Assembly: GCF_028649395.1 (NCBI RefSeq)
Contig: NZ_JAQSUW010000012.1
Location: 47,910-111,909 of the forward strand
Source: Pseudomonas sp. Gutcm_11s
Lineage (GTDB): Bacteria; Pseudomonadota; Gammaproteobacteria; Pseudomonadales; Pseudomonadaceae
Length of the DNA: 64,000 nt
Direction of reading: 5' to 3'
Each line of letters starts with the position of its first letter. The first letter of the stretch is position 1. The notes below the pieces were generated by a model, which did no database searches, had not been told where the DNA came from, and saw only the letters and a list, made by a program, of their open reading frames with translations. Made by a program: the position numbers and the translations under genes. Below are positions 8,333 to 17,247 of the stretch, piece after piece.

Positions 8333-9604
8333 ATGAACAGAACCCTCTATACCCTGATCTTGCACCTGGCCCTGCCGTTCATCTTCCTACGCCTGTGGCT
8401 GCGGGCGAGGAGCGCCCCCGCTTACGGCAAGCGCATCGGCGAGCGCTTCGCCTTCGGCCTGCCGACGCTGCGCCAGGGCGGTATCTGGATCCACGCCGTG
8501 TCACTGGGCGAGAGCATTGCCGCCGCGCCGCTGATCCGCGAGTTGTTGGCGCGCCATCCCGAGCTGCCAATCACCGTCACCTGCATGACGCCGACCGGCT
8601 CCGAGCGCATCCAGGCGCTGTTCGGTGAGCGTATTCAGCACTGCTACCTGCCCTACGACCTGCCGTGGGCCTGCTCGCGCTTCATCGAACGCCTGCAGCC
8701 GCGACTGGCGGTGATCATGGAGACCGAGCTGTGGCCCAATCACATCGCCGCCTGCCATCGCCGCGGTATTCCTGCGGTGCTGGCCAATGCGCGCCTGTCC
8801 GAGCGCTCGGCGCGCGGCTATGCGCGTTTCTCGCGCCTGACTGCGCCGATGCTGGCGCAGCTGTCGCTGATCGCCGTGCAGACCGAGGCCGAGGCCGAGC
8901 GCTTTCGCCAGCTGGGCGCGCGCCGCGAGTGCGTGCAGGTGACCGGCTCGATCAAGTTCGATCTGAGCGTCGATGCCGAGCTGCCGCTGCGCGCCGCCGA
9001 GCTGCGCCGTAGCTGGGGCGCGGCGCGCCCGGTGTGGATTGCTGCCAGCACCCATGCCGGCGAGGACGAGGTGGTGCTGGCCGCGCATCGCCAGTTATTG
9101 AGCGAGCATGCCGATGCGCTGCTGATCCTGGTGCCGCGCCACCCCGAGCGTTTCGAGCAGGCCAGCGAGATGAGCTGGCGCGAGGGTTTCAGCGTGGTGC
9201 GTCGCTCCAGCGCCGAACCGGTGACAGCGCAGGCGCAGGTGCTGGTCGGCGATACCCTGGGCGAGCTGCTGTTCCTCTATGCCCTGGCCGACCTGGCCTT
9301 CGTCGGCGGCAGCCTGATCCCCAATGGCGGGCACAACCTGCTGGAACCGGCGGCGCTGGGCAAGCCACTGCTGAGTGGTCCGCACCTGTTCAACTTCCTG
9401 GAAATCGCCGCGCAGCTGCGTGCGGCCGGCGATCTGATGGAGGTGCAGGATGCGGCGCAGCTGCATGCGGCGTTGCGCGCACTGTTCGCCGATCCTGAGG
9501 AGTCGAGGCGCATGGCCGAGGCCGGCCTCGGCGTGCTGCGCGCCAACCAGGGTGCCCTGGCGCGCCTGTTGGCGGGGCTAGAAGGCCTGCTGGCGCGGGC
9601 GTAG
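8333..9604 (+). CDS. waaA: 3-deoxy-D-manno-octulosonic acid (Kdo) transferase
   Basis: 423 residues, normal for WaaA (KdtA). This inner-membrane-associated glycosyltransferase adds Kdo to lipid IVA. A short hydrophobic N-terminal anchor is followed by a GT-B fold with GGIWIHAVSLGES, the METELWPN motif and the C-terminal donor-site region GGSLIPNGGHNLLEPA. The frame is open to 8180, but similarity begins at the ATG at 8333 (MNRTLYTLILH). The 3' end overlaps the converging membrane-protein gene by 27 bases. Its neighbours hldE and msbA are in the same pathway. Confidence 0.95.
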   Translation: MNRTLYTLILHLALPFIFLRLWLRARSAPAYGKRIGERFAFGLPTLRQGGIWIHAVSLGESIAAAPLIRELLARHPELPITVTCMTPTGSERIQALFGERIQHCYLPYDLPWACSRFIERLQPRLAVIMETELWPNHIAACHRRGIPAVLANARLSERSARGYARFSRLTAPMLAQLSLIAVQTEAEAERFRQLGARRECVQVTGSIKFDLSVDAELPLRAAELRRSWGAARPVWIAASTHAGEDEVVLAAHRQLLSEHADALLILVPRHPERFEQASEMSWREGFSVVRRSSAEPVTAQAQVLVGDTLGELLFLYALADLAFVGGSLIPNGGHNLLEPAALGKPLLSGPHLFNFLEIAAQLRAAGDLMEVQDAAQLHAALRALFADPEESRRMAEAGLGVLRANQGALARLLAGLEGLLARA

Positions 9605-10120
9605 CAACGCCCGCAGCAGCATTCCGCCCAGAGCCAGGCCGAGGCAGGGCAGCCAGACCCAGCGTGCCTCGGAAACTAGTACGTCGAGGCCGCGCTGGCT
9701 GAAGAAGCCCTGCACGAAGGGCGAGACCTCGATGGGCCGCCAGGGCAGGAAGAAGCGCTGCTCGCTCCATGGCCACAGCCAGGCCACGCCCAGGCCGCCA
9801 TCGGTGGCCGCATCCAGCAGGCTGTGCGAGGCACAGGCCAGGGTGATCCAACAGAAGGCCTTGAGCGGGCCGCAGCCCAGCAGGCGGCAGCCCAGTGCGC
9901 CCAGGGTTCCGCAGATTGCGGCAAACAACAGCGAGTGACTGAAACCGCGATGGCCGAAGGCGTCGGCATAGGCGATGCCGAACTTGAAGGCCAGAACGTC
10001 GGCATCCGGCAGCAGGGTGAAGAGCAACCCGGCCAGCAGCAGGCGCGGGGGAATTACCCGCGGCCCGAGTGCCAGTCCCAGGGCCAGGACCGGCAGCGGG
10101 TGGGTGATCAGCGTGGTCAC
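9578..10120 (-). CDS. YdjM-like membrane-bound metal-dependent hydrolase family protein
   Basis: 180 residues with four or so hydrophobic segments. The motif LPDADVLAF followed by HRGFSHSLLFA is typical of the YdjM/LexA-regulated inner-membrane hydrolase family; its Asp and His residues are proposed metal ligands. The biochemical role of the family is poorly defined. The start is a GTG at 10120 overlapping the stop of the upstream gene (GTGA), so translation is coupled. The 3' end overlaps that of waaA. Confidence 0.82.
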   Translation of the reverse strand: MTTLITHPLPVLALGLALGPRVIPPRLLLAGLLFTLLPDADVLAFKFGIAYADAFGHRGFSHSLLFAAICGTLGALGCRLLGCGPLKAFCWITLACASHSLLDAATDGGLGVAWLWPWSEQRFFLPWRPIEVSPFVQGFFSQRGLDVLVSEARWVWLPCLGLALGGMLLRALLRPRQQAF

Positions 10121-11688
10121 GAGTGCTCGTGCATGCGCGCCAGCTGGCGCTCCAGCAGCGAGGGGTAGGGCTCGAGCAGGCGCTCGACGCAGCTCGCGCC
10201 TTCCGGGCTGGCGATGGCGCGGATGCGTGCGCGCTGGCGCAGCAGCGGGTCGTCGGCGACGCTGCGCTGTACCAGCAGCAGGTTGCGGCTGTGCTGGGCC
10301 AGAGCCAGGGCGTCCTGGGCGACTTCGCTGAGCAGCAGCTCGGCCTGGCTCGGGCTGATTTCCTCGTCGGTCTTGGTCAGGCCCAGCTGCAGCTGCAGGG
10401 TGATGCCGCTGTCAGCCACCTCGATCTGCAGGGCGTGGCCGAGGGCGCGCATCAGCTCGCCGCAGCACAGGGCGTGGGTCAGGTAGTCCTCGTCGCTGTG
10501 CTCGCTGGAGAACAGCATCAGGCTGCTGCCGTCATTGAGGGTGAACAGCTTGCCCTGGTACAGCGCGGCGGCCCGTTCCAGGCAGTCACGGTAGCGCTGC
10601 AGCAGTTCCAGCAGGCGGGTGCGCGGCAGGTGGCGTAGCTGCTCCTGGGCGCCGAGCTGGATAGCCAGCACGGCGCTGCTGACATTCTGCTCCGGCTGCG
10701 GCGGCTGGTAGGCAACCGGCGCGGGCTGTGGCTCGAGTTCAGGCTCGACGTTGGCAGGCGCGACCGGTTGCAGGTCGCGCAGGTCGGCGAACGGGTCATC
10801 TTCCTCGTGCTGGGCCACCGGCTTGGCAGCCGGAGTGGGCGGGGCGAGCTCTTCGTCGTAGTCGTAATCCGCGTCGGCGCGCAGGTTCGGCATGTCGAAG
10901 CCCGGCTCGCGGACCTCGTCTTCATGGAAGTCGTGCTCGTCGCCGAGGTCGGCGTAGTCGTCCTGTTCCTCGTACTGCGGCTCGGGCTCCGGCTTCTCCG
11001 GCACCAGACGGGCCTGCAGCTGGCGGGCCAGGTCGCCGATCTCGTCCTGGCGGCCAGCGCCGGGGGCAGGGTCGTCCGGATCGCGCAACCACACGCGCAG
11101 CTGCATCAGCGGCATGGAGATATGGCGGCCGAGGCGCAGGCTGAGCGACATGGCCAAGGCCAGCAGGATCAGGCTGAGCAGGCCCATGCTCTGCAGGCTG
11201 ATGGTCATTGGCTGCTGGAACTGCTGCATGTCCAGGCTGATGCGCAGCTGGCCGGCGATCACTTCCTGGAAGGTGATGGGCGTGGAATACAGGCCTTCGG
11301 TCTCGCCGAGAATGCTCTGGGTCGGGCGCGAGCCGGCCTCGGCAAGGATGCGGTTGTCCACGCTGTAGATGGCGGCATGGGCCACCAGCGGGTTCTTCGC
11401 CAGGTTGCTGAGCAGCACGTTGAGGCTGAGGATGTCGTTGGACACCAGCAGCTCGGTGGCCGAGGCAGCGGTCTGCACGGTCAGGCTCTGGCCGAGGGCG
11501 TCGGCCTGCTGCTGCATGGCCTGCTTGAACTGCATGCCCATCACCCAGGCGTAGATCACCAGGGCCAGGGCGACCAGCAACAGGCTATGGCTGGCGATGC
11601 GCAGGGCGAGCGGCACGCGGCGCTGGCGCAGGGCATTGAACAGCAACAGGAAGAAATTGTCGGGTTTGACCTGGACGGGCCGGTTCAC
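10117..11688 (-). CDS. AhpA/YtjB-like membrane protein
   Basis: 523 residues. A first membrane helix at about 28-50 is followed by a ~110-residue periplasmic sensor-like region, a second helix at about 165-190 and a long cytoplasmic part. That part has an acidic, Pro-rich linker (roughly 230-340) and a helical C-terminal domain. The layout matches the AhpA/YtjB (SMP_2) family encoded next to serB in many gammaproteobacteria. Function is not established; older records call it a haemolysin-like virulence factor. It is divergent from serB and coupled to the YdjM-like gene. A candidate sigma-70 promoter lies just upstream. Confidence 0.8.
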   Translation of the reverse strand: MNRPVQVKPDNFFLLLFNALRQRRVPLALRIASHSLLLVALALVIYAWVMGMQFKQAMQQQADALGQSLTVQTAASATELLVSNDILSLNVLLSNLAKNPLVAHAAIYSVDNRILAEAGSRPTQSILGETEGLYSTPITFQEVIAGQLRISLDMQQFQQPMTISLQSMGLLSLILLALAMSLSLRLGRHISMPLMQLRVWLRDPDDPAPGAGRQDEIGDLARQLQARLVPEKPEPEPQYEEQDDYADLGDEHDFHEDEVREPGFDMPNLRADADYDYDEELAPPTPAAKPVAQHEEDDPFADLRDLQPVAPANVEPELEPQPAPVAYQPPQPEQNVSSAVLAIQLGAQEQLRHLPRTRLLELLQRYRDCLERAAALYQGKLFTLNDGSSLMLFSSEHSDEDYLTHALCCGELMRALGHALQIEVADSGITLQLQLGLTKTDEEISPSQAELLLSEVAQDALALAQHSRNLLLVQRSVADDPLLRQRARIRAIASPEGASCVERLLEPYPSLLERQLARMHEHS

Positions 11689-11722
11689 AGAGCGCGGCTC
11701 TTCTTGAATGGAATTGCCGCGC

Positions 11723-11750
11723 AGTATAACCAGCGTCCCCAGGCCGGCAA
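11723..11750 (-). promoter_or_regulatory. Candidate sigma-70 promoter of the AhpA/YtjB-like gene
   Basis: On the reverse strand, TTGCCG (-35; 11745-11750) and TATACT (-10; 11723-11728) are separated by 16 bases, ending about 35 bases before the ATG. Close to consensus; not tested. Confidence 0.5.
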
Positions 11751-11834
11751 AGCGCCGCCCGTGCCCAGCGCGGCGGGAATAGGGGTAGAATGTGCGCCTT
11801 TTCGCCGACCCATTTGTACGCCTGGAGTGAAGCC

Positions 11835-13049
11835 TTGCGCGAAATCGTCCTGATCAACATCACCGGGGAAGATCGTCCCGGTCTGACCGCAGCCATCACC
11901 GGTGTGCTGGCGCAGGGCGGGGTGAACATCCTCGACATCGGCCAGGCGGTGATCCACGACACCCTGTCGTTCGGCATCCTGGTCGAGATTCCGGACACCG
12001 AGCGCGGCTCCTCCGTGCTCAAGGACGTGCTGTTCACCGGCTACAAGCTGGACCAGCAGGTGCGTTTCACCCCCGTCTCCGAGGCCGACTACCAGCAGTG
12101 GGTTGGCGGCCAGGGCAAGAGCCGCTACATCGTCACCCTGCTGACCCGCAAGGTCAGCGCCGAGCAGCTGCAGCGCGTCAGCTCGATCACCGCCAAGTAC
12201 GGCCTCAACATCGACCAGATCGACCGCCTCTCCGGGCGCATGCCGCTGGACACCCCGGCTGACCAGGGCAAGGGCTGCATCGAGTTCTCCGTGCGCGGCG
12301 AGCCGGCCGATGTCGATGCGCTGCGCGCCGAGTTCCTCAGCGTGGCCCAGGAGCTCAACGTCGACATCGCCTTCCAGCGCGACTCGGTATTCCGTCGCAA
12401 TCGCCGCCTGGCGGTGTTCGACATGGACTCGACGCTGATCGAGGCCGAGGTGATCGACGAGCTGGCCAAGGCCCATGGCGTGGGCGAGCAGGTGGCCGAG
12501 ATCACCGAGCGTGCGATGCGTGGCGAGCTGGACTTCCGCGCCAGTTTCAAGGAGCGCATGGCGCTGCTGCAGGGGCTGCCGGAGAGCGTGCTGGCCGAGA
12601 TCGGCACCTCGCTGCGCCTGACCGAAGGCGCCGAGGTACTGTTCGCCGAGCTCAAGCGCCTGGGCTACAAGACCGCCATCCTCTCTGGTGGCTTCACTTA
12701 TTTCGCCAAGCAGCTGCAGGCCAAGCTGGGCATCGACTATGTGTTCGCCAATGAGCTGCAGATCGTCGATGGCAAAGTCACCGGCGTGGCCGTCGAGCCT
12801 ATCGTCGACGCCCTGCGCAAGGCTGACCTGCTGCGCGAGCTGGCCGAGAAGGAAGGCCTGCGCTTGGAGCAGACCATCGCCGTGGGCGACGGTGCCAACG
12901 ACCTGCCGATGCTTGGCCTGGCCGGTCTCGGCGTGGCCTTCCGTGCCAAGCCGCTGGTCAAGCAGTCGGCCAAGCAGGCCATCTCTACCCTGGGCCTGGA
13001 CGGCATCCTCTACCTGCTCGGTTTCCGTGATCGCGACGGCCAGGACTGA
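11835..13049 (+). CDS. serB: Phosphoserine phosphatase
   Basis: 404 residues. Two N-terminal ACT-like regulatory domains (REIVLINITGEDRPG at the start) precede a HAD phosphatase with the nucleophile motif FDMDSTLIE near residue 198, SGGFTYF in motif II and GDGANDLPML in motif III/IV. It removes phosphate from O-phosphoserine in the last step of serine synthesis. I place the start at the TTG at 11835, preceded by GGAG at good spacing and matching the family N-terminus. The ATG at 11790 would add 15 unrelated residues. A strong terminator follows. Confidence 0.94.
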   Translation: MREIVLINITGEDRPGLTAAITGVLAQGGVNILDIGQAVIHDTLSFGILVEIPDTERGSSVLKDVLFTGYKLDQQVRFTPVSEADYQQWVGGQGKSRYIVTLLTRKVSAEQLQRVSSITAKYGLNIDQIDRLSGRMPLDTPADQGKGCIEFSVRGEPADVDALRAEFLSVAQELNVDIAFQRDSVFRRNRRLAVFDMDSTLIEAEVIDELAKAHGVGEQVAEITERAMRGELDFRASFKERMALLQGLPESVLAEIGTSLRLTEGAEVLFAELKRLGYKTAILSGGFTYFAKQLQAKLGIDYVFANELQIVDGKVTGVAVEPIVDALRKADLLRELAEKEGLRLEQTIAVGDGANDLPMLGLAGLGVAFRAKPLVKQSAKQAISTLGLDGILYLLGFRDRDGQD

Positions 13050-13063
13050 CTGGCGCCGTAATG

Positions 13064-13092
13064 AAAAAGCCCCGCTAGCGCGGGGCTTTTTT
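13064..13092. terminator. Bidirectional intrinsic terminator between serB and fimX
   Basis: A-run, stem AGCCCCGC/GCGGGGCT with loop TAGC, then a T-run. It is symmetric and serves the two converging genes. Confidence 0.9.
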
Positions 13093-13103
13093 GTGCGGCT
13101 GGA

Positions 13104-15170
13104 TCACTCGTCGCCGGCGGAGAAGTCGTAGTCCATCGACTGGCTGGGGCCCTGCAGGTAGTGGCCCTGGATGTAGTTGACCCCGGCCTGCCAGAGGGTG
13201 GCCAGCACGCTGGCGCTCTCGACGAAGGGCACGATGGTCAGCTTGGCCTGGGCGTGCAGGCTGGCGAGCAGGGTCTTCAGGGCTTCCTGATTGTCGGCGT
13301 TGGAGAGGTCCTGGGAGAAGGAGCCGTCCACCTTCACGAAGTCGACATTGAGGTGCTTGAGCGTGTTGAACGGGTTCAGTGCGCAGCCGAACTGGACCAG
13401 AGCGATCTTGCAGTGCAGCTCCGCCAGTCCCTGGGAAAGAGCCTTGGCCTGTTTGAGGTAGGTCACGGCATCGGTTTCGCTGATCTGGAACACCAGGGCG
13501 TCGGATGGCAGGCGCGCCGCTTTCAGTGCCACGCTGAGCCACGGTAGCAGGGTCTGGTCCTGCAGGCTGTTGGCCGACAGGTGCACGAACAGACGGGTGC
13601 TGTGGCCCTTGCTGCGGTGCTCGGAGAGCAGCTTGACCGAATTGAGGATGACCCAGCGGTCGAGCTTCTCGGCCAGGCCGGCGTCCTTGGCGGCGCTGAG
13701 GAACTCTGCAGCCGGCACTTCCTCGCCCTGTGGGCTGAGCAGGCGCAGTAGCACTTCGTAGTGCTCGTCGCTGTCGCCGCGCAGGCTGATGATCGGCTGG
13801 AACAGCAGGCGGAAGCTGTTGTTCTCCAGCGCCTGCTGGATCATCGCGACCAGGCTGCCACGGTTGGCCGCTGCGGCCAGTTCGTCGGCTGGGTTGTAGA
13901 CCTTGATCGCGTTGCCTTCGAGTTCGTCGGCGCAGCGGTGGGCGCGGTCGATGACTTCCTGGGCCTTGCTGGTCTGCTCGCTGAGGCCGGCGACGCCGAT
14001 CGACAGAGTGGTCTGCACGGTACGCCCGGCGACGTCGAACAGGTGCCCTTCGACTTTCTTCAATAGCGGCTGCAGCTGTTCCGGCAGCTGTTGCGGGGTA
14101 ACTCCTGGCAGCAGCGCGGTGAAGACGTCGTCGCCGAAGCGGGCCAGCGCGACGCTGTCGCCGAAGTGGGCGCGCAGCAGGTTGGCCAGGTCGGTCAGCA
14201 GGATGTCGATGCCGGCCAGGCCGACCTCGCCGATGGCGTCGCTGTAACGGTCGAGGCGGATATAGGCGAGGCTGGAGGGCTGGCTTTCGTTGACCGCGCG
14301 CTGGGCGGCGCCATCCATCAGTTCGAGGAAGTAGGTGCGGTTGTACAGGCCGGTCACCAGGTCCTGGCTGCTGATCTCGCGCAGCTTTTCTTCCAGCTCG
14401 GCGTTGTCGCTCTCGGCGCGGATCACCGCCTGGATGCAGGGCTCGCCATCATAGGTGGCCGGGGAGAAGGACATGCGCGCCTGGAAGCGCTTGCCGTCCG
14501 GGCGCACGCCGCCGCAGCTCAGCTCGGCATTGCCTTCGTGGCTGGCGTAGCTCTTGAGGAAGTCCTTGAAGCGGGCCTGATCCTCGCTGGCGATCAGGTC
14601 GATCATCGGCATGCCTTCCAGCTCATCGGCATCCTCGTAATCGAACAGCTTGAGGTAAGCGCGGTTGGCGTAGATGTGCATGCCATCGTGGACGTAGGTG
14701 ATGGCGTCGACCGAGCTGTCGAGCAATAGCTGGCAGCGCTTCTCCGCTTCGCGCAGGGCCACTTCGGCGCTGCGGCGGGCGCGGCGTTCTTCGAGGTTGG
14801 CCAGTTCGCGGTTGGCGACCAGGATCAGGCGCTCGTCCTCGCCTTGCGGCAGGGCATCCTGGGCGCCAAGCATCAGCGCTTCGGTGACGGCATCGGAGTC
14901 GTTGTCGGCGATCAGCTGGATCACCGGGATGTCCTTGGCCTGGCGGCGGATGGCACTGATCGCCTCGCTGGGCTCGAGGTGCTCGCTGCTGGGGGCGTTG
15001 ATCAGCAGGTCCCAGCTCTGCTGCAGCGCTTCGGCCAGGTTGTCGCTGGACGTGATGCGATGAACGCGGGTAGCCCGTCCGGAGTTACGGAACAGGCTGA
15101 CCAGGCGTTCGGCCTCGTTCTGCGAATCCTCGAGGATCAGCAGGCGTATGGTTTTTTTCTCGATGGCCAT
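13104..15170 (-). CDS. fimX: FimX-like c-di-GMP effector (REC-PAS-GGDEF-EAL)
   Basis: 688 residues with FimX architecture: an N-terminal receiver-like domain (~1-125), a PAS domain (~140-255), a degenerate GGDEF domain (site reads GDDVF, ~345-350) and a degenerate EAL domain (site reads EVL, ~471-473). The EAL domain lacks the usual DDFGTG loop (QFGCALNP instead) but keeps a fold able to bind c-di-GMP. FimX controls type IV pilus assembly and twitching at the cell pole in P. aeruginosa. Catalysis as cyclase looks impossible and phosphodiesterase activity doubtful; a c-di-GMP receptor role is likely. It lies 68 bases downstream of a PilZ-like gene. Confidence 0.9.
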   Translation of the reverse strand: MAIEKKTIRLLILEDSQNEAERLVSLFRNSGRATRVHRITSSDNLAEALQQSWDLLINAPSSEHLEPSEAISAIRRQAKDIPVIQLIADNDSDAVTEALMLGAQDALPQGEDERLILVANRELANLEERRARRSAEVALREAEKRCQLLLDSSVDAITYVHDGMHIYANRAYLKLFDYEDADELEGMPMIDLIASEDQARFKDFLKSYASHEGNAELSCGGVRPDGKRFQARMSFSPATYDGEPCIQAVIRAESDNAELEEKLREISSQDLVTGLYNRTYFLELMDGAAQRAVNESQPSSLAYIRLDRYSDAIGEVGLAGIDILLTDLANLLRAHFGDSVALARFGDDVFTALLPGVTPQQLPEQLQPLLKKVEGHLFDVAGRTVQTTLSIGVAGLSEQTSKAQEVIDRAHRCADELEGNAIKVYNPADELAAAANRGSLVAMIQQALENNSFRLLFQPIISLRGDSDEHYEVLLRLLSPQGEEVPAAEFLSAAKDAGLAEKLDRWVILNSVKLLSEHRSKGHSTRLFVHLSANSLQDQTLLPWLSVALKAARLPSDALVFQISETDAVTYLKQAKALSQGLAELHCKIALVQFGCALNPFNTLKHLNVDFVKVDGSFSQDLSNADNQEALKTLLASLHAQAKLTIVPFVESASVLATLWQAGVNYIQGHYLQGPSQSMDYDFSAGDE

Positions 15171-15238
15171 TGCAGAACTTGCTTGGAAAGCGCCGAAGAA
15201 CGGGCGAAAAAAGGCGACAGATGGTCGTTTCCGGCAAT

Positions 15239-17056
15239 CTACAGCGACTTCCAGAGTGAGTCAAAGTCTTCCTCGCCAGGCTTGGCGGGGGCTTTCGCCG
15301 CTGTGACGGAGGTCCCGGAAGGTGGCTGGGTTTCGGTCAGGGCGCGATATTCGAACTGGCTGAAGCTGCCGGTGCTGGTCTGCTTGCGGCTGAGCACCGC
15401 GCGTGTTTCGTCGCCGTTGTGATTGATCAGTACCTTGTTGCTCTCCTGGAACGGCAGGCGCGGCGTGATCACTGTGGCGGGGCGCGAGATCACGCTGATT
15501 TCCGGCAGCAGCAGGGCGCGCAAGAACTGGCTGTTCTGCTCGCTCTTGCGCACCAGTTGCACGCCGCAGGGCTGCGCATGGGGGGCGATGAGCTCGATGC
15601 CCATCTGTGTGCCGCCGCCGCGGACCTGACGAATCCAGCGCACCACGGCCACGCTCCAGGCCTGGCCGGGGCTGTCCTGCACGCCCAGCAGCTCGCCGGC
15701 TTGCAGCTGGGCCGGAACCTCGCGGGGCCAGGTCAGGCAGTAGCCGCCGGGGCTGTGGTTGACGATTGGCAGCTCGTGGCTGGGATAGCCCTCCGCCGTT
15801 TCCTCGACAGACTGTTCGCCCGGTTTGATGGCGGCCTTGTACTGGATGTCCTCCATTGGAATGCCGTGTTCCCACTGGCTATTGCGCTGGGCGTCGAAGG
15901 CGCCGGCCCAGACGTCCGGGCCAGTGCCTTCGCCAAGCTTGCTGGCCTTGAACTGGGCACTGCGGGGCACATCTTCGCGCTTGAGCACGTCGGCGAAGCT
16001 GCGCTGGCCGGCCAGGTTGAAGTGCAGCGCCGACATGCCGATGCACAGGGTCAGGCTGCCGCGTCCCGGGCTGCGGTTGAAGGTGCGTTCGGCGATGTCG
16101 CCCCAGGCCGAGGCCAGGTGCTGCAGCAGGTCGATCGACATGCCTTCCGTCACTGGCAGGCGGCGCGGCTCCTTGCTGTCCGGCGGTAGCAGTAAGTACT
16201 CCTTGATCGCGTCGACCAGGCTGTGCGGGTCCAGCCCCAGCAGACTGTGCAGCTCGGCTTCGCCGAACAGCGACTTGTAGCGGGGTGGGCCATCCAGCTG
16301 CGGTGCCACGGCGAACAGGCTGTTCGGCGCATCGGCGCGTTCCAGGCTGGCCAGGTTGCTCCAGTCTTCCAGGGCTTCGGCCAGGCGGGCGATGCTGCTC
16401 TGGCGCATCTGGTTGCAGCGCGCGCAGCCGAGCAGCAGGGCGCCGAGATAGATCTGTTGCTGGCTCAGGCTCTGGCCATTGCGGGCCAGGCCGTCGCGTA
16501 CCTGGACCTTATGCAGGCCGTGCTGGCGGGCGATCAGCGAAATCTGGTGCAGCTCCAGCCAGAGGCCTTCTGGTACCGGGCAGTACAGCTGGCTGGCGCG
16601 AATCAGTGGGCCGAGCAGGGCATGGCTGGCGCGCTGCAGGCCGACGGTGAGCAGTTGCGCGCGCTCCTTGCTCAGGCGTGGCAGCTCCTGGGCGATGATC
16701 AGCTTGTAGCCGATCGCCATGTGGTTCTGCAGAGCCTGGCAGAGGTTGGCGACCTTGCGTGGGCGCTCATCGAGGACGATGGACTGGTTGAGGAAGTGGC
16801 GCTCGAGATGGCTGCACACGAACTGCACTTCCGGGCGGAGCAGTTCGAGCAGCTGCAGGCGGTTCTCGCTGGGAGTGACCAGCTGATTCAGTTCGATCAG
16901 GCCTTGATAGAGCTGACGGGCAGTCTCGCCGATGTTTGCCTTGGGCAGCCCGGCGATCCAGCGCTTCATTTCACGGGGAGTGGCCTCACAGAACGACAGA
17001 CCCTGTCGGTCGGGGGTAGGTACACGCAGGAGCAGGTGAGGGCTCTGTTTTTCCAT
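15239..17056 (-). CDS. Large conserved protein with PilZ-like C-terminal domain
   Basis: 605 residues, soluble. The first ~380 residues are mostly helical with no domain I can name. Residues ~415-540 look like a PilZ beta-barrel: NHSPGG near 430 fits the (D/N)xSxxG motif, followed by a hydrophobic 'GELLGVQD...WSVAVVRWIR' strand pattern and MGIELIAP. A clear RxxxR arm is not obvious, so c-di-GMP binding is uncertain. It sits directly upstream of fimX on the same strand, which supports a role in c-di-GMP or type IV pilus control. The name should be treated as provisional. Confidence 0.72.
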   Translation of the reverse strand: MEKQSPHLLLRVPTPDRQGLSFCEATPREMKRWIAGLPKANIGETARQLYQGLIELNQLVTPSENRLQLLELLRPEVQFVCSHLERHFLNQSIVLDERPRKVANLCQALQNHMAIGYKLIIAQELPRLSKERAQLLTVGLQRASHALLGPLIRASQLYCPVPEGLWLELHQISLIARQHGLHKVQVRDGLARNGQSLSQQQIYLGALLLGCARCNQMRQSSIARLAEALEDWSNLASLERADAPNSLFAVAPQLDGPPRYKSLFGEAELHSLLGLDPHSLVDAIKEYLLLPPDSKEPRRLPVTEGMSIDLLQHLASAWGDIAERTFNRSPGRGSLTLCIGMSALHFNLAGQRSFADVLKREDVPRSAQFKASKLGEGTGPDVWAGAFDAQRNSQWEHGIPMEDIQYKAAIKPGEQSVEETAEGYPSHELPIVNHSPGGYCLTWPREVPAQLQAGELLGVQDSPGQAWSVAVVRWIRQVRGGGTQMGIELIAPHAQPCGVQLVRKSEQNSQFLRALLLPEISVISRPATVITPRLPFQESNKVLINHNGDETRAVLSRKQTSTGSFSQFEYRALTETQPPSGTSVTAAKAPAKPGEEDFDSLWKSL

Positions 17057-17185
17057 ACCGGAAAGGGATCCGTAGCAGGCGGTAAGGCATCCGTGCCGCC
17101 GGGTTTTTTCGGAACTCTAGCAGCATCGCGGCAGCGTCGCAGCACGGCTGCGAACATTTGCAGAGTCTTGCCGATTTGGACTGCG

Positions 17186-17224
17186 CTCTCGGCGGGATGT
17201 TCCTTGCGGCCATCCCGCCGAGAG
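17186..17224. terminator. 14-bp perfect inverted repeat downstream of psd
   Basis: Arms CTCTCGGCGGGATG and CATCCCGCCGAGAG with an 11-base loop, in the 191-base gap after psd (reverse strand) and before the PilZ-like gene. No T-run follows on either strand. It could be a factor-dependent terminator, an mRNA 3' stabiliser or a protein site. Confidence 0.55.
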
Positions 17225-17247
17225 GGCGAGGTAAAGGTCTGCGAGCC

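Noticed and set aside
10768..11853. 361-residue forward frame over the AhpA/YtjB-like gene
   Set aside because: GC-rich shadow of the reverse-strand gene, with no recognisable domain.
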